Numbered from the stretch's first letter, positions 27,561-37,621 are shown. The stretch is 61,029 nucleotides of DNA from Betaproteobacteria bacterium (GCA_009923315.1 RFTU01000006.1:1-61029), one strand, 5' to 3'. Numbers and translations are program-made. The notes: a model not told the origin generated them from the letters alone.

Positions 27561-28184
27561 TCAGCGTTCCACCGCGCTCGCTCCATCGAACAGCCACACG
27601 CCCCGCTGCTTCACGAACTGCAGGCGGTAGACCCGCGCAGGCGGGTCCTTGATCATCTTGAGTTCATAGGACGTCTGTCGAAAATCGGTACGCACCGACA
27701 AGGCGCTGTCGGATTCCACCGCCCATTCGTCCATCGCCATGACCATGTGGCCACTGGCGGGCTCGATGGGCATGGACTGGCGACCCTTGGGCGTGGATTG
27801 CTCTTCGAACGCCCTCCAGCTCACGCGGGCGGCCTTGATCTCGGCCGTTTGTTCAGGGGAGGTGCCCGAGATCCGCGCGTTGCCCAAGTTGCTGCCGGTG
27901 ATGCCGAACAAGCGCACGAAGCCCACCACATCGTTGATGGCGTCGCGAACCGTGATGAGTTCGGCTTCTGACTTCACACCCGTGAGCTTCACGACCTGCT
28001 TGGTCTTGCGGTAGGGCTCTTCCTTCAAGAAGCCGCTGTCGGCCTTGAAGGTGGGCACAGTAGAGGCGGCCCCGAATTGGGCGTGGGCGGGCATGGAGCC
28101 CCAAGGCGACAGCAGCGCCAAGGTCAGCAGCGTGATTCGCAGCGGCGGCTGCACCCAGTGGTGGAGCGGCTTGTACATGAACAT
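27561..28184 (-). CDS. Exported protein of unknown function
   Basis: 207 residues with a Sec-type signal peptide: basic start MFMYKPLHHW, hydrophobic core LRITLLTLALLSPWG and a cleavage site after AHA (about residue 35). The mature part has a segment VRDAINDVVGFVRLFGITG and a C-terminal half rich in beta-type sequence (VYRLQFVKQRGVWLFDGAS). The start codon has an AGAGGA ribosome binding site. I do not recognise the family. It opens a three-gene accessory islet that interrupts the leucine-catabolism genes. Confidence 0.7.
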   Translation of the reverse strand: MFMYKPLHHWVQPPLRITLLTLALLSPWGSMPAHAQFGAASTVPTFKADSGFLKEEPYRKTKQVVKLTGVKSEAELITVRDAINDVVGFVRLFGITGSNLGNARISGTSPEQTAEIKAARVSWRAFEEQSTPKGRQSMPIEPASGHMVMAMDEWAVESDSALSVRTDFRQTSYELKMIKDPPARVYRLQFVKQRGVWLFDGASAVER

Positions 28185-28288
28185 GATCGTCCTCTCTTGA
28201 AAACGGGTGGGGGGCGAGCCCCGGTCCTTGCAGCGGATCGGATGGGCCCGCCCGGTCTTTCATCGTCTCAATGCTGGTGAATGAACAG

Positions 28289-28567
28289 TCAATTCCCGCC
28301 GGGTCCTTCGTAGAAGAAGCCACCGAACAGACGCACGCCGATGAAGTAGACATCGGCCACTGCGTGGCAGAACGCCGAACCTCCATGCTGCGTGTTGCAA
28401 ACGTGGCGCATGCCATCGTAGAAGATCTGATCGGCCGCTGTCCGCGAAACCGTTGAACCGGGCCCGTAGTTGTGGTCATGGATGGCGCACGCCGCACCGA
28501 ACGAGAAGCCAAAGGGCGAGTCCGGCACCAGCGTGCAGTAGTCCTGCGCGGTCGTGGTGTTGCGCAT
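28289..28567 (-). CDS. Small phospholipase-A2-like protein
   Basis: 92 residues from the ATG at 28567, preceded by GGGAGG. The text DYCTLVPDSPFGFSFGAACA then IHDHNYG matches the CxxHDxxY signature of secretory and prokaryotic phospholipases A2. A downstream Asp in RTAADQIFYDGM is in the position of the second catalytic Asp, and cysteines at NYG...HVC and AFCH could form disulfides. No signal peptide is visible, so secretion would need another route. It lies about 190 bases downstream of a gene for a double-glycine-leader peptide. The PLA2 call rests on motif only; it could be a catalytically idle relative. Confidence 0.55.
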   Translation of the reverse strand: MRNTTTAQDYCTLVPDSPFGFSFGAACAIHDHNYGPGSTVSRTAADQIFYDGMRHVCNTQHGGSAFCHAVADVYFIGVRLFGGFFYEGPGGN

Positions 28568-28758
28568 AGGGTTCCTCCCTGTGTGTTCCTTGAGCAACCA
28601 GGCATGGGCCGGGGGTGCCGGGACCGGCCTGACAGCCCCCCTGCAGGCCCGCCCCAGTGGCCGCAGCGCACCTGGCGAAACGCTGCAACGACATGAATTT
28701 CAATGCCCGATTCGCGTTTGCTCAATCCACCAGAGGGGCCACACGGCTGCAGGCACGC

Positions 28759-29079
28759 TCAGGGGCCTGGTACCCAGTCGTAGACCACCCATCCGAGGTC
28801 ATGAACACCCACGGTCAAGACCCCGGTATCGCCCAACAGCCGGATGGAGTCGTACGAACGTTGGACCGGTACCCACGCTTCCAGGCTGGAGGCGTCGGGG
28901 CTGGCGTGCACGATGAACACCCCAGCGGCGTGTTCGTCATGCGGTGAATCGGCGGCTGAAGCGGATGCGCACGCGATGTGCATCACGGCACTGACACGAT
29001 GGGCTTCCACCGTCGTGATGCCGGACGAGGGGCCTGTGCCGCCTCTGATGACCATGAGGTCTTCGCTGTTGAGTTTCAT
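28759..29079 (-). CDS. Double-glycine-leader (bacteriocin-type) peptide of unknown function
   Basis: 106 residues from the ATG at 29079, with a strong GGGAGG ribosome binding site. The N-terminus MKLNSEDLMVIRGG fits the leader pattern L-x-x-x-x-L-x-x-I-x-G-G, after which the mature part would begin TGPSSG. The 92-residue remainder has beta-strand-like stretches (GVFIVHASPD, TGVLTVGVHDLGWVVYDW) and one cysteine. In other bacteria such leaders direct export through peptidase-containing ABC transporters; none is in this window. An accidental match to the leader is possible. Confidence 0.6.
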   Translation of the reverse strand: MKLNSEDLMVIRGGTGPSSGITTVEAHRVSAVMHIACASASAADSPHDEHAAGVFIVHASPDASSLEAWVPVQRSYDSIRLLGDTGVLTVGVHDLGWVVYDWVPGP

Positions 29080-29315
29080 GAACCCTCCCTGGATTGAGCT
29101 GGCCGGGCAGGTGATGCATCCCGTCCATGCTGGCTCAGGGTTCAGCACCGCAGCCGCCGGCCCGGCGAACGGGGCTGCGGCACGGATTTCAGCGGCGCTG
29201 AAGTCGCTGCGCCATCCCACGAAGGAGTGACGCTCTGGGGGAGGGCGTGGTCGAATACCCGCCTTGGGGTGTGGCGGGCGACCCGGGTGGGTGAAGCGTG
29301 GTGGGTGTGAGAGCG

Positions 29316-30446
29316 CTAGGCCAACGCCCGCCCGATGAGAATCTTTTGCACGTCGCTCGTGCCTTCGTAAATCTGGCACACCCGCACATCGCGGTAGATG
29401 CGCTCGACCGGGAAGTCGCTCACATAGCCGTAGCCACCGTGAACTTGGATGGCATCGCTGCACACCCGCTCGGCCATCTCACTGGCGTAGAGCTTGGCCA
29501 TCGCAGCTTCCTTCAGGCAGGGCTGCCCGGCGTCCTTCAGCGCGGCCGCGTGGTGGATCAATTGGCGAGCCGCTTCGATCTGTGTGGCCATGTCGGCCAG
29601 CTTGAACTGCACGCTCTGGTGCTCGAAGATGGGTTTGTCGAAGGCCACTCGCTCCTTCGAGTAGCGCAGCGCCGCCTCGAAGGCCGCGCGCGCCATGCCC
29701 AGGCTTTGAGCGGCGATGCCGATGCGCCCGCCTTCCAGGCCCGAGAGTGCAATCTTCAGGCCCATGCCCTCCTCGGCCAGCAGGTTGGCCGCCGGCACGC
29801 GGCAGTTCTCGAACCGGATCTGCGCGGTGTCGCTGCTGTGCTGGCCCATCTTCTCTTCGAGGCGCGCCACTTCATAGCCCGGCGTGTCGGTGGGCACGAT
29901 GAAGGCGCTGATGCCCTTCTTGCCTGCGGCCTTGTCCGTCACCGCCATCACGATGGCCACGTCGGCATTCTGACCGCTGGTGATGAACTGCTTGACGCCA
30001 TGGAGCACAAACGAATCTCCGTCGCGCACGGCGGTGGTCTTCAGCCCATCGGCTTGCGAGCCCACATGTGGCTCCGTCAGGCAGAAGGCGCCCAGCATGC
30101 GGCCGCTGGCCAGGGGCTTGAGCCACTGCTGCTTCTGCGCCTCATTCGCCCAGGCCATGAGAATGGAGCACACGGGGCAGTTGTTGACGCTCACCACCGT
30201 GGAGGTGCCGCCATCGCCTGCGGCAATCTCTTCCAGGATCACGGCCAGCGCGAGGTAGTCCAGCCCTGCGCCGTCGTATTCGGTGGGTACGGCCACTCCG
30301 TAGCAGCCCAATTCCGCCAGACCACGCAACTCCGCAGCCGGGAAATGGTGCTCCTTGTCCCAACGCGCGGCGTGCGGCGCAATGCGATCCTGCACATACG
30401 CGCGCACCGCGTCTTGCACCGCACGATGGTCTTCACTCAACAGCAC
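29316..30446 (-). CDS. Acyl-CoA dehydrogenase (short/branched-chain type)
   Basis: 376 residues. The motifs CLTEPHVGSQADGLKT, GVKQFITSGQNADV, QVHGGYGYVSDFPVERIYRDVRV and the canonical catalytic-Glu segment YEGTSDVQK are all present. This is the architecture of short-chain or 2-methyl-branched acyl-CoA dehydrogenases. It follows an EamA-type transporter gene by 13 bases. The likely role is oxidation of a short acyl-CoA (butyryl- or isobutyryl-CoA), as inference. Confidence 0.87.
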   Translation of the reverse strand: MLLSEDHRAVQDAVRAYVQDRIAPHAARWDKEHHFPAAELRGLAELGCYGVAVPTEYDGAGLDYLALAVILEEIAAGDGGTSTVVSVNNCPVCSILMAWANEAQKQQWLKPLASGRMLGAFCLTEPHVGSQADGLKTTAVRDGDSFVLHGVKQFITSGQNADVAIVMAVTDKAAGKKGISAFIVPTDTPGYEVARLEEKMGQHSSDTAQIRFENCRVPAANLLAEEGMGLKIALSGLEGGRIGIAAQSLGMARAAFEAALRYSKERVAFDKPIFEHQSVQFKLADMATQIEAARQLIHHAAALKDAGQPCLKEAAMAKLYASEMAERVCSDAIQVHGGYGYVSDFPVERIYRDVRVCQIYEGTSDVQKILIGRALA

Positions 30447-30459
30447 AATGAATCCTCCT

Positions 30460-31362
30460 TCAAGGCCGAGCCCGATTGGCGATCACCACACCGCACAGGG
30501 CCATGGCGCCGCCCACCACCAGCGACCAAACCAAGGGCTCACCCAGCAGCAGCACCGCGCTGCTGACGCCCACCACCGGGACCAAACTGATGTAGCTGGA
30601 AGCCACACCCGCGCCCAGCGCAGAAATCCCACGGAAAAACCAGACATAGGACAGCACCGTAGGCCCCAGCGCCATGAAGGCCATGAGGGCCGCCTGATGG
30701 GGCGTGACCTGCAGCAGACCATCGAAGGCCACGGACGGCCCGTCGACCCAGACCGCTGCCATCCACAACAGCACGCAACCCGCACTGGTAGTCACCGCCG
30801 TGGCGGTCAGCGAGTCCACGCCCGCCATCAGGCGCTTGGCCATCAGCGAATAGCCCACCCACGACAGGATGCAGCCCACCAACAACCACTCACCCGGACC
30901 CACACCACCCCTGAACAAGTCCCACGGCTGACCATGCGTCATCACCGTGGCCGCACCCAGCACCGCCAAGGCCAGGCCCAGGCCGATGCGTCGATTGAAC
31001 GGCTCCTTGAACAGCCACGCGGCGGCCAGGGTCACGAACACCGGGTTGATGGTGACCACCACTGCCGCACGGCTGGCCTCCACCAGATACAGGCCATACA
31101 TGAAGAAGATGTTGTAGCCGAACACGCCCACCATGCCCGCCGCCGCCAGGCCAGCCCACTGCTTGGGCGAGAGGTCAGGCCACGCACTGCGCGACCACCG
31201 GGCCCAGGTGAGCAAGACCAGCGCGGCCAGACTGAAGCGCCACGCCGAAGACGACAGCAGTGGCAAGCCTTGGGCGATCGCACGGCCAGCCGGCCACGAC
31301 AAACCCCACAACACGGTCATGCCACACAGCCCCAAGTGCACCCGCAGGGTGCTGCTCAACAT
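30460..31362 (-). CDS. EamA/DMT-family transporter
   Basis: 300 residues from the ATG at 31362 (MLSSTLRVHLG). About ten hydrophobic helices form two EamA repeats; the first repeat has TVLWGLSWPAGRAIA, the second ILSWVGYSLMAKRLM. LGEPLVWSLVVGGAMALCGVV ends the second repeat. It is a probable inner-membrane drug/metabolite exporter. The start is 7 bases after the stop of an SDR gene, so the longer upstream frame is rejected. The substrate is unknown. Confidence 0.83.
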   Translation of the reverse strand: MLSSTLRVHLGLCGMTVLWGLSWPAGRAIAQGLPLLSSSAWRFSLAALVLLTWARWSRSAWPDLSPKQWAGLAAAGMVGVFGYNIFFMYGLYLVEASRAAVVVTINPVFVTLAAAWLFKEPFNRRIGLGLALAVLGAATVMTHGQPWDLFRGGVGPGEWLLVGCILSWVGYSLMAKRLMAGVDSLTATAVTTSAGCVLLWMAAVWVDGPSVAFDGLLQVTPHQAALMAFMALGPTVLSYVWFFRGISALGAGVASSYISLVPVVGVSSAVLLLGEPLVWSLVVGGAMALCGVVIANRARP

Positions 31363-31369
31363 GGGCGCT

Positions 31370-32035
31370 TCACCACGCCAGCGCTTGGCCGTCGTGATTG
31401 AAGAAGCCGCCGCTGTCAGTGGGCTTGAGCGCATCCAGGGTGCGCCGAAGGTCCGACACGCTTTGGTCCACGGGAATGTCCGCGCCCGTGCCGCCCATGT
31501 CGGTCTGTACCCAGCCCGGGTGGAAGGCCACCACCATGCCGCGCTTGCCGAGGACCAGGGACGCATCCTTGATGGTGGAATTCAAGGCCGCTTTCGACGC
31601 CCGATAGGTCCAGCCGGAAGGGCTGGCGCGCAGGCCGATCGACCCCATCTTGGAGGACAACACCGCGATGCGCCCACCATCGGCCAGTGCATCAAGGTAC
31701 TGCGGCACCAGACGCATGAAACCCAGCACGTTGGTGTGCATCACCATGTCGAAATCCTGCTGCACCGGGGGCTCTACACCTGCGGTACGGGGGCCGAAGA
31801 TGCCGGCCACATGCCAGATGCGGTCAAAGCGCACGCCATCGATACCCCAGGACAAGCCTGAACACCCCAGGGCATCGGCGGTGTTCACCACCAGGGTGTT
31901 CACGCCCAACTCCTTCAGGCGAGCGATGCCGGTCTGCCCCCGCGCAGAGGCGTAGACGGTATCGCCAGCCTCCAATGACTGGCGCGCCAGCTCATAGCCG
32001 ATGCCTCGCGAGGCGCCGATGATCAACACGTTCAT
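31370..32035 (-). CDS. SDR-family oxidoreductase (C-factor-like)
   Basis: 221 residues. The cofactor motif is [15 protein letters not shown], and the catalytic Ser and Tyr-x-x-x-Lys are at SSKMGSIG and YRASKAAL. The shorter length and the [12 protein letters not shown] segment are typical of the CsgA/C-factor subgroup of SDRs. It sits between a thiolase and a transporter on the same strand. The substrate is unknown. Confidence 0.83.
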   Translation of the reverse strand: MNVLIIGASRGIGYELARQSLEAGDTVYASARGQTGIARLKELGVNTLVVNTADALGCSGLSWGIDGVRFDRIWHVAGIFGPRTAGVEPPVQQDFDMVMHTNVLGFMRLVPQYLDALADGGRIAVLSSKMGSIGLRASPSGWTYRASKAALNSTIKDASLVLGKRGMVVAFHPGWVQTDMGGTGADIPVDQSVSDLRRTLDALKPTDSGGFFNHDGQALAW

Positions 32036-32045
32036 GGGTGTTCCC

Positions 32046-33224
32046 TCAGATCAATTCCAAGGCCAGGGCCGTCGCCTCACCCCCGCCAATGCACAGGGAG
32101 GCCATCCCGCGCTTGAGCCCGCGCTTGCGCAGCGCGCCCAGCAGCGTCACCACGATGCGCGCACCGGAGGCGCCGATCGGGTGCCCGAGCGCACACGCCC
32201 CGCCGTGCACATTGACGATGTCGTGAGGAAGCTTGAATTCGGTCATCGCCGCCATCGTCACCGCGGCAAAGGCCTCGTTGACTTCCCACAGGTCCACATC
32301 CTTCACGCCCCAGCCCGCCTTCTTCAGCGCCTTCTCAATCGAGCCCGCTGGTGCGGTGCTGAACCACTCGGGCGCCTGTGCGTGCACCGCGTGGCTGACG
32401 ATGCGGGCCACCGGCTTCAGGCCCCTGGCGCGGGCAGTGGACTCACGCACCAGAACCAGAGCGGCTGCGCCGTCGGAAATGCTCGATGCGTTTGCTGCGG
32501 TGATGGTGCCGTCCTTCTTGAAGGCCGGCTTGAGCGAGGGGATCTTGTCGAGCTTGGCCTTGAAGGGCTGCTCATCGTGCCGGATCACCGTCTCGCCCCC
32601 CTTGCCCGGCAGCGTCACGGGCGCCATTTCCCAATCGAAGGCGCCGTTCGTGTTGGCCTCGATGGCACGCTGGGTGGAGGTGATGGCGTACTGGTCCTGC
32701 TGCTCTCGACTGAAGTTGTACTTCGCCACACAGGCCTCGGCGAACACGCCCATGGCCTTGCCGCGCTCATAGGCGTCTTCCAGGCCGTCCATGGCCATGT
32801 GGTCGAACAGCTGGGTGGCGCCGTACTTCACGCCTTTGCGTGCGAAGACCAGATGCGGGGCATTGGTCATGCTCTCCATACCGCCGGCCACCATGACCTC
32901 TGCACTGCCTGCGGCCAACATGTCGTGGGCCAGCATCATGGCGCGCATGCCGCTGCCGCACATCTTGGACAGCGTCACCGCTCCTGCCGAATCCGGCACG
33001 CCCGCTTTGCGCAGGGCCTGACGCGCAGGGGCCTGACCTTGTCCGGCCATCAGGCAGTTGCCCATCAGCACCTCATCGACGGCCTCACCCGGCACACCCG
33101 CGCGCTCGACCGCAGCTTTGATGGCTACGGCACCCAGCTCTGCGGCGCTGAGGTTGGCGAAGTCGCCCAGCAGGCCCCCAATGGGCGTGCGGGCTGCAGA
33201 CACGATGACAACGGGATCGCTCAT
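32046..33224 (-). CDS. Acetyl-CoA C-acyltransferase (thiolase)
   Basis: 392 residues from the ATG at 33224 ([17 protein letters not shown]), with AGGAG 9 bases upstream; a GTG three codons earlier is the alternative. The nucleophile Cys is in [14 protein letters not shown], the His in [18 protein letters not shown], and the second Cys in [15 protein letters not shown]. Biosynthetic-type thiolase; with the surrounding acyl-CoA genes it probably works in acetoacetyl-CoA cleavage after liuE. Gene order: aceK, thiolase, SDR. Confidence 0.9.
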   Translation of the reverse strand: MSDPVVIVSAARTPIGGLLGDFANLSAAELGAVAIKAAVERAGVPGEAVDEVLMGNCLMAGQGQAPARQALRKAGVPDSAGAVTLSKMCGSGMRAMMLAHDMLAAGSAEVMVAGGMESMTNAPHLVFARKGVKYGATQLFDHMAMDGLEDAYERGKAMGVFAEACVAKYNFSREQQDQYAITSTQRAIEANTNGAFDWEMAPVTLPGKGGETVIRHDEQPFKAKLDKIPSLKPAFKKDGTITAANASSISDGAAALVLVRESTARARGLKPVARIVSHAVHAQAPEWFSTAPAGSIEKALKKAGWGVKDVDLWEVNEAFAAVTMAAMTEFKLPHDIVNVHGGACALGHPIGASGARIVVTLLGALRKRGLKRGMASLCIGGGEATALALELI

Positions 33225-33235
33225 GGCAACCACTC

Positions 33236-35113
33236 CTAGGAAGTAAACGGCAGGCCGGCCGTGCGCGATGCGGCGGTTCGGCTGCCGGCCGCGGCCTGTG
33301 CGGCAAAGCGCCGCTCGGGGTCGTAGGGAAAGACATCGATGACCTGCCGCGCCTGGATGCGATGCTGGTGCGATTGCCAGAACTGCACATCCAGCAAGTC
33401 ACCGTGGTGCTTCATGAACACCGCTCGCACCTCGGGGTTGCCCAGCAGGAAGGGCTCGAAGGTTTCCGGGAACACATCCTTGGGGCCGACCGAGTACCAG
33501 ACCTCCCCGCTCATTTCGTCTTCCTCGTTGCGCGGGGGCGGAACACGGCGGAAGTTGCAATCGGTGATGTACTCGATTTCGTCATAGTCGTAGAAGACCA
33601 CCTTGCCATTTCGGGTGACGCCAAAGTTCTTCCACAGCATGTCGCCGGGAAAGATGTTGGCGGCCACCAGGTCCTTGATCGCATTGCCGTACTCCACCAC
33701 GGCATGTTCGAGCTGGCGGCGGGCTTTTCGGTCATCGGGGCCGGCATCGAAGCATTCCTGCAGGAAGATGTTCAGCGGAATCATGCGACGCTCGATGTAG
33801 ACGTGCTTGAGGATCACCTCCTGCGCGCCATCACCATCGCGGTCGGAGATCTCCAGTTGCGAGGGCGCAAACTTTTGGATCTCCTGGATCAGTTCGTCCT
33901 CGAAACGCTCTCGCGGGAAGGCCACCTCGGAATACTCAGCCGTGTCGGCCATCCGGCCCACACGGTCATGCTGCTTGACCAGGAGGTACTTGCCCTTGAT
34001 CTGCTCGCGCGTGGTGTCCTTCTGTGGCGGGTAGTAGTCCTTGATCACCTTGAACACATAGGGGAACGATGGCAAGTCGAACACCAACATCACCATGCCC
34101 TTGATGCCTGGGGCGATGCGGAACTTGTCGGTGCTGTGTCGAAGGTGCTGCAGGAAGTCTCGGTAGAACAGGGTCTTGCCTTGCTTGTGCAGGCCCAGCG
34201 CGGAGTAGATTTCCGAGCGCGGCTTGTTGGGCATGAGGCTGCGCAGGAACTGCACATAGGCCGACGGGATCTCCATGTCGACCAGAAAGTACGCGCGCGC
34301 AAAACTGAACAGCGCGGCCAGGTCGTCGTGACCGAACAGCGCCGCGTCGATATGCAGATGCTCGTGCGCATCATGCAAGATGGGCAGGGCAAAGGGCAAC
34401 TCGCGGTAACCGTTGACGATCTTGCCCACCACGTAGGCACCCTTGTTGCGGAAGAACAGGCTGGACAGCACCTGCACCTGGAAATTCGCGCGCTCGCGGA
34501 ATTCGCCCATTTCAGCAAGCGCAGCGCGGTTGACCAGGTCCAAGTCACGTTCAAGATTCGCGAAGGGGCGCTTGAGGTCGAAGGCGTCCACGACCTGCCG
34601 CCAGGTGTCCGTCATCGCCGTTCGCTTTTGCGGGTAGTAGGCTCGAAAGGTGGGCTGCGCCTCAAGCTCGCTGTTCTCGATGTACTCGGTGGACACCGCT
34701 GGGCGAACGAAGATGAAGTCGTTGTGGAAGTAGCTGCGGTGCAGCATCTTCGTGGTGACCGAGTTGAAGAAGGTCTCGGCCAATTCGGGCTGATGGTGGT
34801 TGACCAGCAGGCCAATCACATGCAACTTCACCTGCTGCCACACGTCCATCGGCAACTCGCTGGCCCTGAATTCGGCTTCCAGCCGTTCGCAGGCCTCGCG
34901 CACCCGCAGGTCGTAGAACTCGATGCGCTCGCGCTGTGCAGCCTGCTGCCCATGCCAATCGGCTGCTTCGAAGCGGCGCTGAGCATCACGGCTGGCCTGA
35001 CGGAACAGGGTGTAGTGCCGGTTGAACCCTTCGATCAGCGCCTGCGCGATGGCGAAGGCACGCCGGTCGGTCAACGCGTCGGGGAACATCGACTTGGCCG
35101 CGCGCTCAGGCAT
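33236..35113 (-). CDS. aceK: Isocitrate dehydrogenase kinase/phosphatase
   Basis: 625 residues. AceK switches isocitrate dehydrogenase on and off by phosphorylation at the glyoxylate branch point. The kinase part has [25 protein letters not shown] (ATP-binding Lys) and [25 protein letters not shown] (catalytic DYD). The N-terminal regulatory region has the usual [13 protein letters not shown] and [18 protein letters not shown] blocks. Leucine breakdown yields only acetyl-CoA units, so a glyoxylate-shunt switch next to the leucine genes is metabolically sensible. It overlaps can by 8 bases. Confidence 0.95.
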   Translation of the reverse strand: MPERAAKSMFPDALTDRRAFAIAQALIEGFNRHYTLFRQASRDAQRRFEAADWHGQQAAQRERIEFYDLRVREACERLEAEFRASELPMDVWQQVKLHVIGLLVNHHQPELAETFFNSVTTKMLHRSYFHNDFIFVRPAVSTEYIENSELEAQPTFRAYYPQKRTAMTDTWRQVVDAFDLKRPFANLERDLDLVNRAALAEMGEFRERANFQVQVLSSLFFRNKGAYVVGKIVNGYRELPFALPILHDAHEHLHIDAALFGHDDLAALFSFARAYFLVDMEIPSAYVQFLRSLMPNKPRSEIYSALGLHKQGKTLFYRDFLQHLRHSTDKFRIAPGIKGMVMLVFDLPSFPYVFKVIKDYYPPQKDTTREQIKGKYLLVKQHDRVGRMADTAEYSEVAFPRERFEDELIQEIQKFAPSQLEISDRDGDGAQEVILKHVYIERRMIPLNIFLQECFDAGPDDRKARRQLEHAVVEYGNAIKDLVAANIFPGDMLWKNFGVTRNGKVVFYDYDEIEYITDCNFRRVPPPRNEEDEMSGEVWYSVGPKDVFPETFEPFLLGNPEVRAVFMKHHGDLLDVQFWQSHQHRIQARQVIDVFPYDPERRFAAQAAAGSRTAASRTAGLPFTS

Positions 35114-35771
35114 CGCCAGGCATCCTCAAGGGGTAGCGCTTGAGCGCGGATGCAAACACATCCACCACCGTCTCGGGCTTGTGCATGGTGACCTTGAGGT
35201 CCTTGAGCAGCCCGTTGTGCAGGCCATACACCCAGCCATGCACCGCCACTTCTTGGCCCCTAGCCCAGGCGTCCTGGATGACCGTGGTCAGCGCAATGTT
35301 GCCCACCTGCTCGATCACGTTCATCTCACAAAGGGCGTCTTCCTGCTCACCGAATTCGAGATGGTCCAGCCGCTTGCGGTGGCGCAGCCGCACATCGTGC
35401 ACATGGCGCAGCCAGTTGTCGGCCAAGCCCACTCGGATGCCGCGCATGGCAGCCCGCACACCGGCACATCCGTAGTGACCCACCACCATGATGTGCTGCA
35501 CCTTCAGGTGCTCCACCGCAAACTGGATGGTGGACAGGGCATTGAGGTCCGAATGCACCACCACATTGGCCACGTTGCGGTGTACGAACACCTCGCCCGG
35601 GTCCAGGCCCGTGATCTCGTTGGCCGGCACACGGCTGTCGGCGCACCCGATCCACATGTACTTCGGGTGTTGCTGCTTGGCCAGGCGTGCGAAGAACCCG
35701 GGGTCGCGCGCTTCGGTGTTGGCGGCCCACTGGCGGTTGTTGTCGAAGAGTTCCTCCAGGTGCAGGCTCAC
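35106..35771 (-). CDS. can: Beta-class carbonic anhydrase
   Basis: 221 residues. The zinc ligands are visible in [14 protein letters not shown] (Cys, Asp-Arg pair) and [14 protein letters not shown] (His, Cys). It interconverts CO2 and bicarbonate in the cytoplasm; bicarbonate is the co-substrate of methylcrotonyl-CoA carboxylase, which fits the neighbourhood. It lies 54 bases downstream of ivd and overlaps aceK, so the three may form one transcript. Confidence 0.93.
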   Translation of the reverse strand: MSLHLEELFDNNRQWAANTEARDPGFFARLAKQQHPKYMWIGCADSRVPANEITGLDPGEVFVHRNVANVVVHSDLNALSTIQFAVEHLKVQHIMVVGHYGCAGVRAAMRGIRVGLADNWLRHVHDVRLRHRKRLDHLEFGEQEDALCEMNVIEQVGNIALTTVIQDAWARGQEVAVHGWVYGLHNGLLKDLKVTMHKPETVVDVFASALKRYPLRMPGDA

Positions 35772-35825
35772 GGTTGACTCGTCTTGCTGGTGCTCACGCC
35801 GGCCATTGTCTACATGCCCGACGGC

Positions 35826-36983
35826 TTACATCGTCTCGGCGAACAGCTCGCGACCAATCAGCATGCGGCGGATCTCGCTGGTGCCCGCGCCGATCTCGTA
35901 GAGCTTGGCATCGCGCCACAGACGACCCAAGGGGTAGTCGTTGATGTAGCCGTTGCCGCCGAAGATCTGGATGCCTTCGCCCGCCATCCACGTGGCCTTC
36001 TCGGCGCACCACAGGATCACGCTGGCGCAGTCCTTGCGCACCTGGCGCACATGTTGAGCACCCAACAAGTCAAGGTTCTTGCCCACGGTGTAGCAGAAGC
36101 TGCGCGCAGCCTGCAGCACGGTGTACATGTCGGCCACCTTGCCCTGGATCAGCTGGAATTCGCCGATGCTCTGGCCGAACTGCTTGCGGTCATGGATGTA
36201 GGGCACCACCTGATCCATCACGCTTTGCATGATGCCGATGGGGCCGGCGGCCAGCACGGCACGCTCATAGTCCAGGCCGCTCATCAACACCTTGGCGCCG
36301 TTGTTCAGGCCGCCCAGGATGTTCTCGGCGGGCACTTCCACGTTCTGGAACACCAATTCACCCGTATGCGAACCCCGCATGCCCAACTTGTCGAGCTTTT
36401 GCGCAATCGAGAAGCCCTTCATGCCCTTGTCGATGAGGAAGGCCGTCACGCCGCGCGCACCCAGCTCGGGCTCGGTCTTGGCATAGACCACCAGGGTGTC
36501 GGCATCGGGGCCATTGGTGATCCACATCTTGGAGCCATTGAGCACGTAGTAGCCGCCTCGGTCCTGGGCGCGCAGCTTCATGCTGATCACATCGCTGCCC
36601 GCACCCGGCTCGCTCATGGCCAGGGCGCCGACATGTTCACCGCTGATCAGCTTGGGCAGGTACTTGCGGCGCTGTTCTTCGGTGCCGTTGCGCTTGGAGT
36701 GGGCGCCGTAGGAAAGCCCCACGCTGGCCGAGCCGCGGCTGATTTCCTCCATGGCCACCATGTGGGCCAGGTACCCCATATTGGCGCCGCCGTACTCCTC
36801 ACCCACGGTGATGCCCAGCACACCCAATTCGCCCATCTTGCGCCACAGGTCCATGGGGAACTGATCGCTGCGGTCGATCTCGGCGGCGCGGGGGGCGATT
36901 TCAGCGTCGGAGAAGGCGCGTACCGCGTCGCGCAAGGCGTCGATGTCTTGCCCCAATTGGAAATTCAGGCCCGGCAGGTTCAT
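35826..36983 (-). CDS. liuA: Isovaleryl-CoA dehydrogenase
   Basis: 385 residues from the ATG at 36983 ([14 protein letters not shown]), with GGAGATG upstream as ribosome binding site. The protein has [51 protein letters not shown] and the helix-G base region [18 protein letters not shown]. Its C-terminal [19 protein letters not shown] lacks the MCAD-type glutamate, all as in isovaleryl-CoA dehydrogenases. It performs the first acyl-CoA step of leucine catabolism. A LiuR-type palindrome lies 18-39 bases upstream of the start. Confidence 0.94.
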   Translation of the reverse strand: MNLPGLNFQLGQDIDALRDAVRAFSDAEIAPRAAEIDRSDQFPMDLWRKMGELGVLGITVGEEYGGANMGYLAHMVAMEEISRGSASVGLSYGAHSKRNGTEEQRRKYLPKLISGEHVGALAMSEPGAGSDVISMKLRAQDRGGYYVLNGSKMWITNGPDADTLVVYAKTEPELGARGVTAFLIDKGMKGFSIAQKLDKLGMRGSHTGELVFQNVEVPAENILGGLNNGAKVLMSGLDYERAVLAAGPIGIMQSVMDQVVPYIHDRKQFGQSIGEFQLIQGKVADMYTVLQAARSFCYTVGKNLDLLGAQHVRQVRKDCASVILWCAEKATWMAGEGIQIFGGNGYINDYPLGRLWRDAKLYEIGAGTSEIRRMLIGRELFAETM

Positions 36984-37000
36984 GTCATCTCCGAATTTGA

Positions 37001-37022
37001 TTTCCGTTGACGTAAACGTCAA
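37001..37022. promoter_or_regulatory. LiuR-type operator upstream of ivd (liuA)
   Basis: The core CCGTTGACGTAAACGT (37004-37019) matches the liuB operator in 19 of 22 positions over the extended site. The right half, CGTAAACGTCAA, is identical. On the minus strand a TAAAAT hexamer directly abuts it, the same arrangement as TAGAAT at the liuB site. Confidence 0.75.
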
Positions 37023-37050
37023 TTTTAGGGATGGCGCACCGTGCCAGCAT

Positions 37051-37563
37051 TCAAGCCGCGGCCGGCGCCTTGGTGCGCGGCCGGCGCGGTGCGGCAGCGG
37101 GTGCGGCCGATCCCTTGCGCGCGGGCCCGACCGCTTGATGAACCGATCGCGCCGCCCGGCGCGCGGCCACACCCAGCAAATCCCGGCAACGCGCCTCATG
37201 TTGGGTGATCTCGGCCAGGGTCACCTCAATATCGTCCTTCTGCTGTTCCAGCTGTTCCCGGTGAGATTGCAGCACCCCTAGGAAGGCCCGCAGCTGTGGC
37301 GCGGTATCGTCGGGCGACTCGTACATGTCCACCAGCTGCTTGATTTCCTGCAGGGTCAGGCCCAAGCGCTTGCCGCGCAAGGTGAGCTTGAGCCGCGTGC
37401 GGTCGCGGTGCGTGTAGACCCGGTTGCGCCCTTGGCGCCCCGGCGTGAGGAGCCCCACGTCTTCGTAGAAGCGGATGGCGCGCGGCGTGATGTCGAACTC
37501 CTGCGCGAGTTCGGTGATGGTGTGGGTGGTCGCGGGCGGGGCGGCCTTGCGGCTTGCACTCAT
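37051..37563 (-). CDS. liuR: MerR-family regulator of leucine/isovalerate catabolism
   Basis: 170 residues from the ATG at 37563 ([15 protein letters not shown]). The MerR winged helix-turn-helix reads [20 protein letters not shown] and continues with [20 protein letters not shown] coiled-coil dimer helix follows ([20 protein letters not shown]). A Lys/Ala/Pro-rich tail of about 35 residues ends it. There are no metal-binding cysteines, so it belongs with the LiuR-type, acyl-CoA-sensing group. A palindrome in its own promoter implies autoregulation. It is encoded upstream of ivd on the same strand. Confidence 0.9.
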   Translation of the reverse strand: MSASRKAAPPATTHTITELAQEFDITPRAIRFYEDVGLLTPGRQGRNRVYTHRDRTRLKLTLRGKRLGLTLQEIKQLVDMYESPDDTAPQLRAFLGVLQSHREQLEQQKDDIEVTLAEITQHEARCRDLLGVAARRAARSVHQAVGPARKGSAAPAAAPRRPRTKAPAAA

Positions 37564-37579
37564 GGGTGGCTTGGTTAGA

Positions 37580-37601
37580 CTGACGTTAACGTAAACGTAA
37601 A
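37580..37601. promoter_or_regulatory. LiuR-type operator in the liuR / MBL-hydrolase divergent promoter
   Basis: The core ACGTTAACGTAAACGT (37583-37598) is one change away from the liuB core. It occupies the middle of the 58-base gap between liuR (minus) and an MBL-fold gene (plus), so it could control both. It begins 17 bases upstream of the liuR ATG. Confidence 0.78.
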
Positions 37602-37621
37602 TGTAAGGCGAACGCACCCCG

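Noticed and set aside
22239-27971. A 1910-codon open frame on the plus strand
   Set aside because: It lies opposite well-recognised minus-strand genes (liuD, bioB, liuC, acd, liuB) in the antisense frame that high-GC codon use keeps open, is His/Gly/Arg-rich and shows no domain.
28598-28758. Additional small gene between the PLA2-like and GG-leader genes
   Set aside because: The available frames lack a start with a ribosome binding site and look like shadows; I see nothing functional in this 161-base gap.
29080-29315. Gene or promoter in the 236-base gap upstream of the GG-leader gene
   Set aside because: No convincing frame or -35/-10 pair is visible. GC-rich short repeats are present but without a clear structure.
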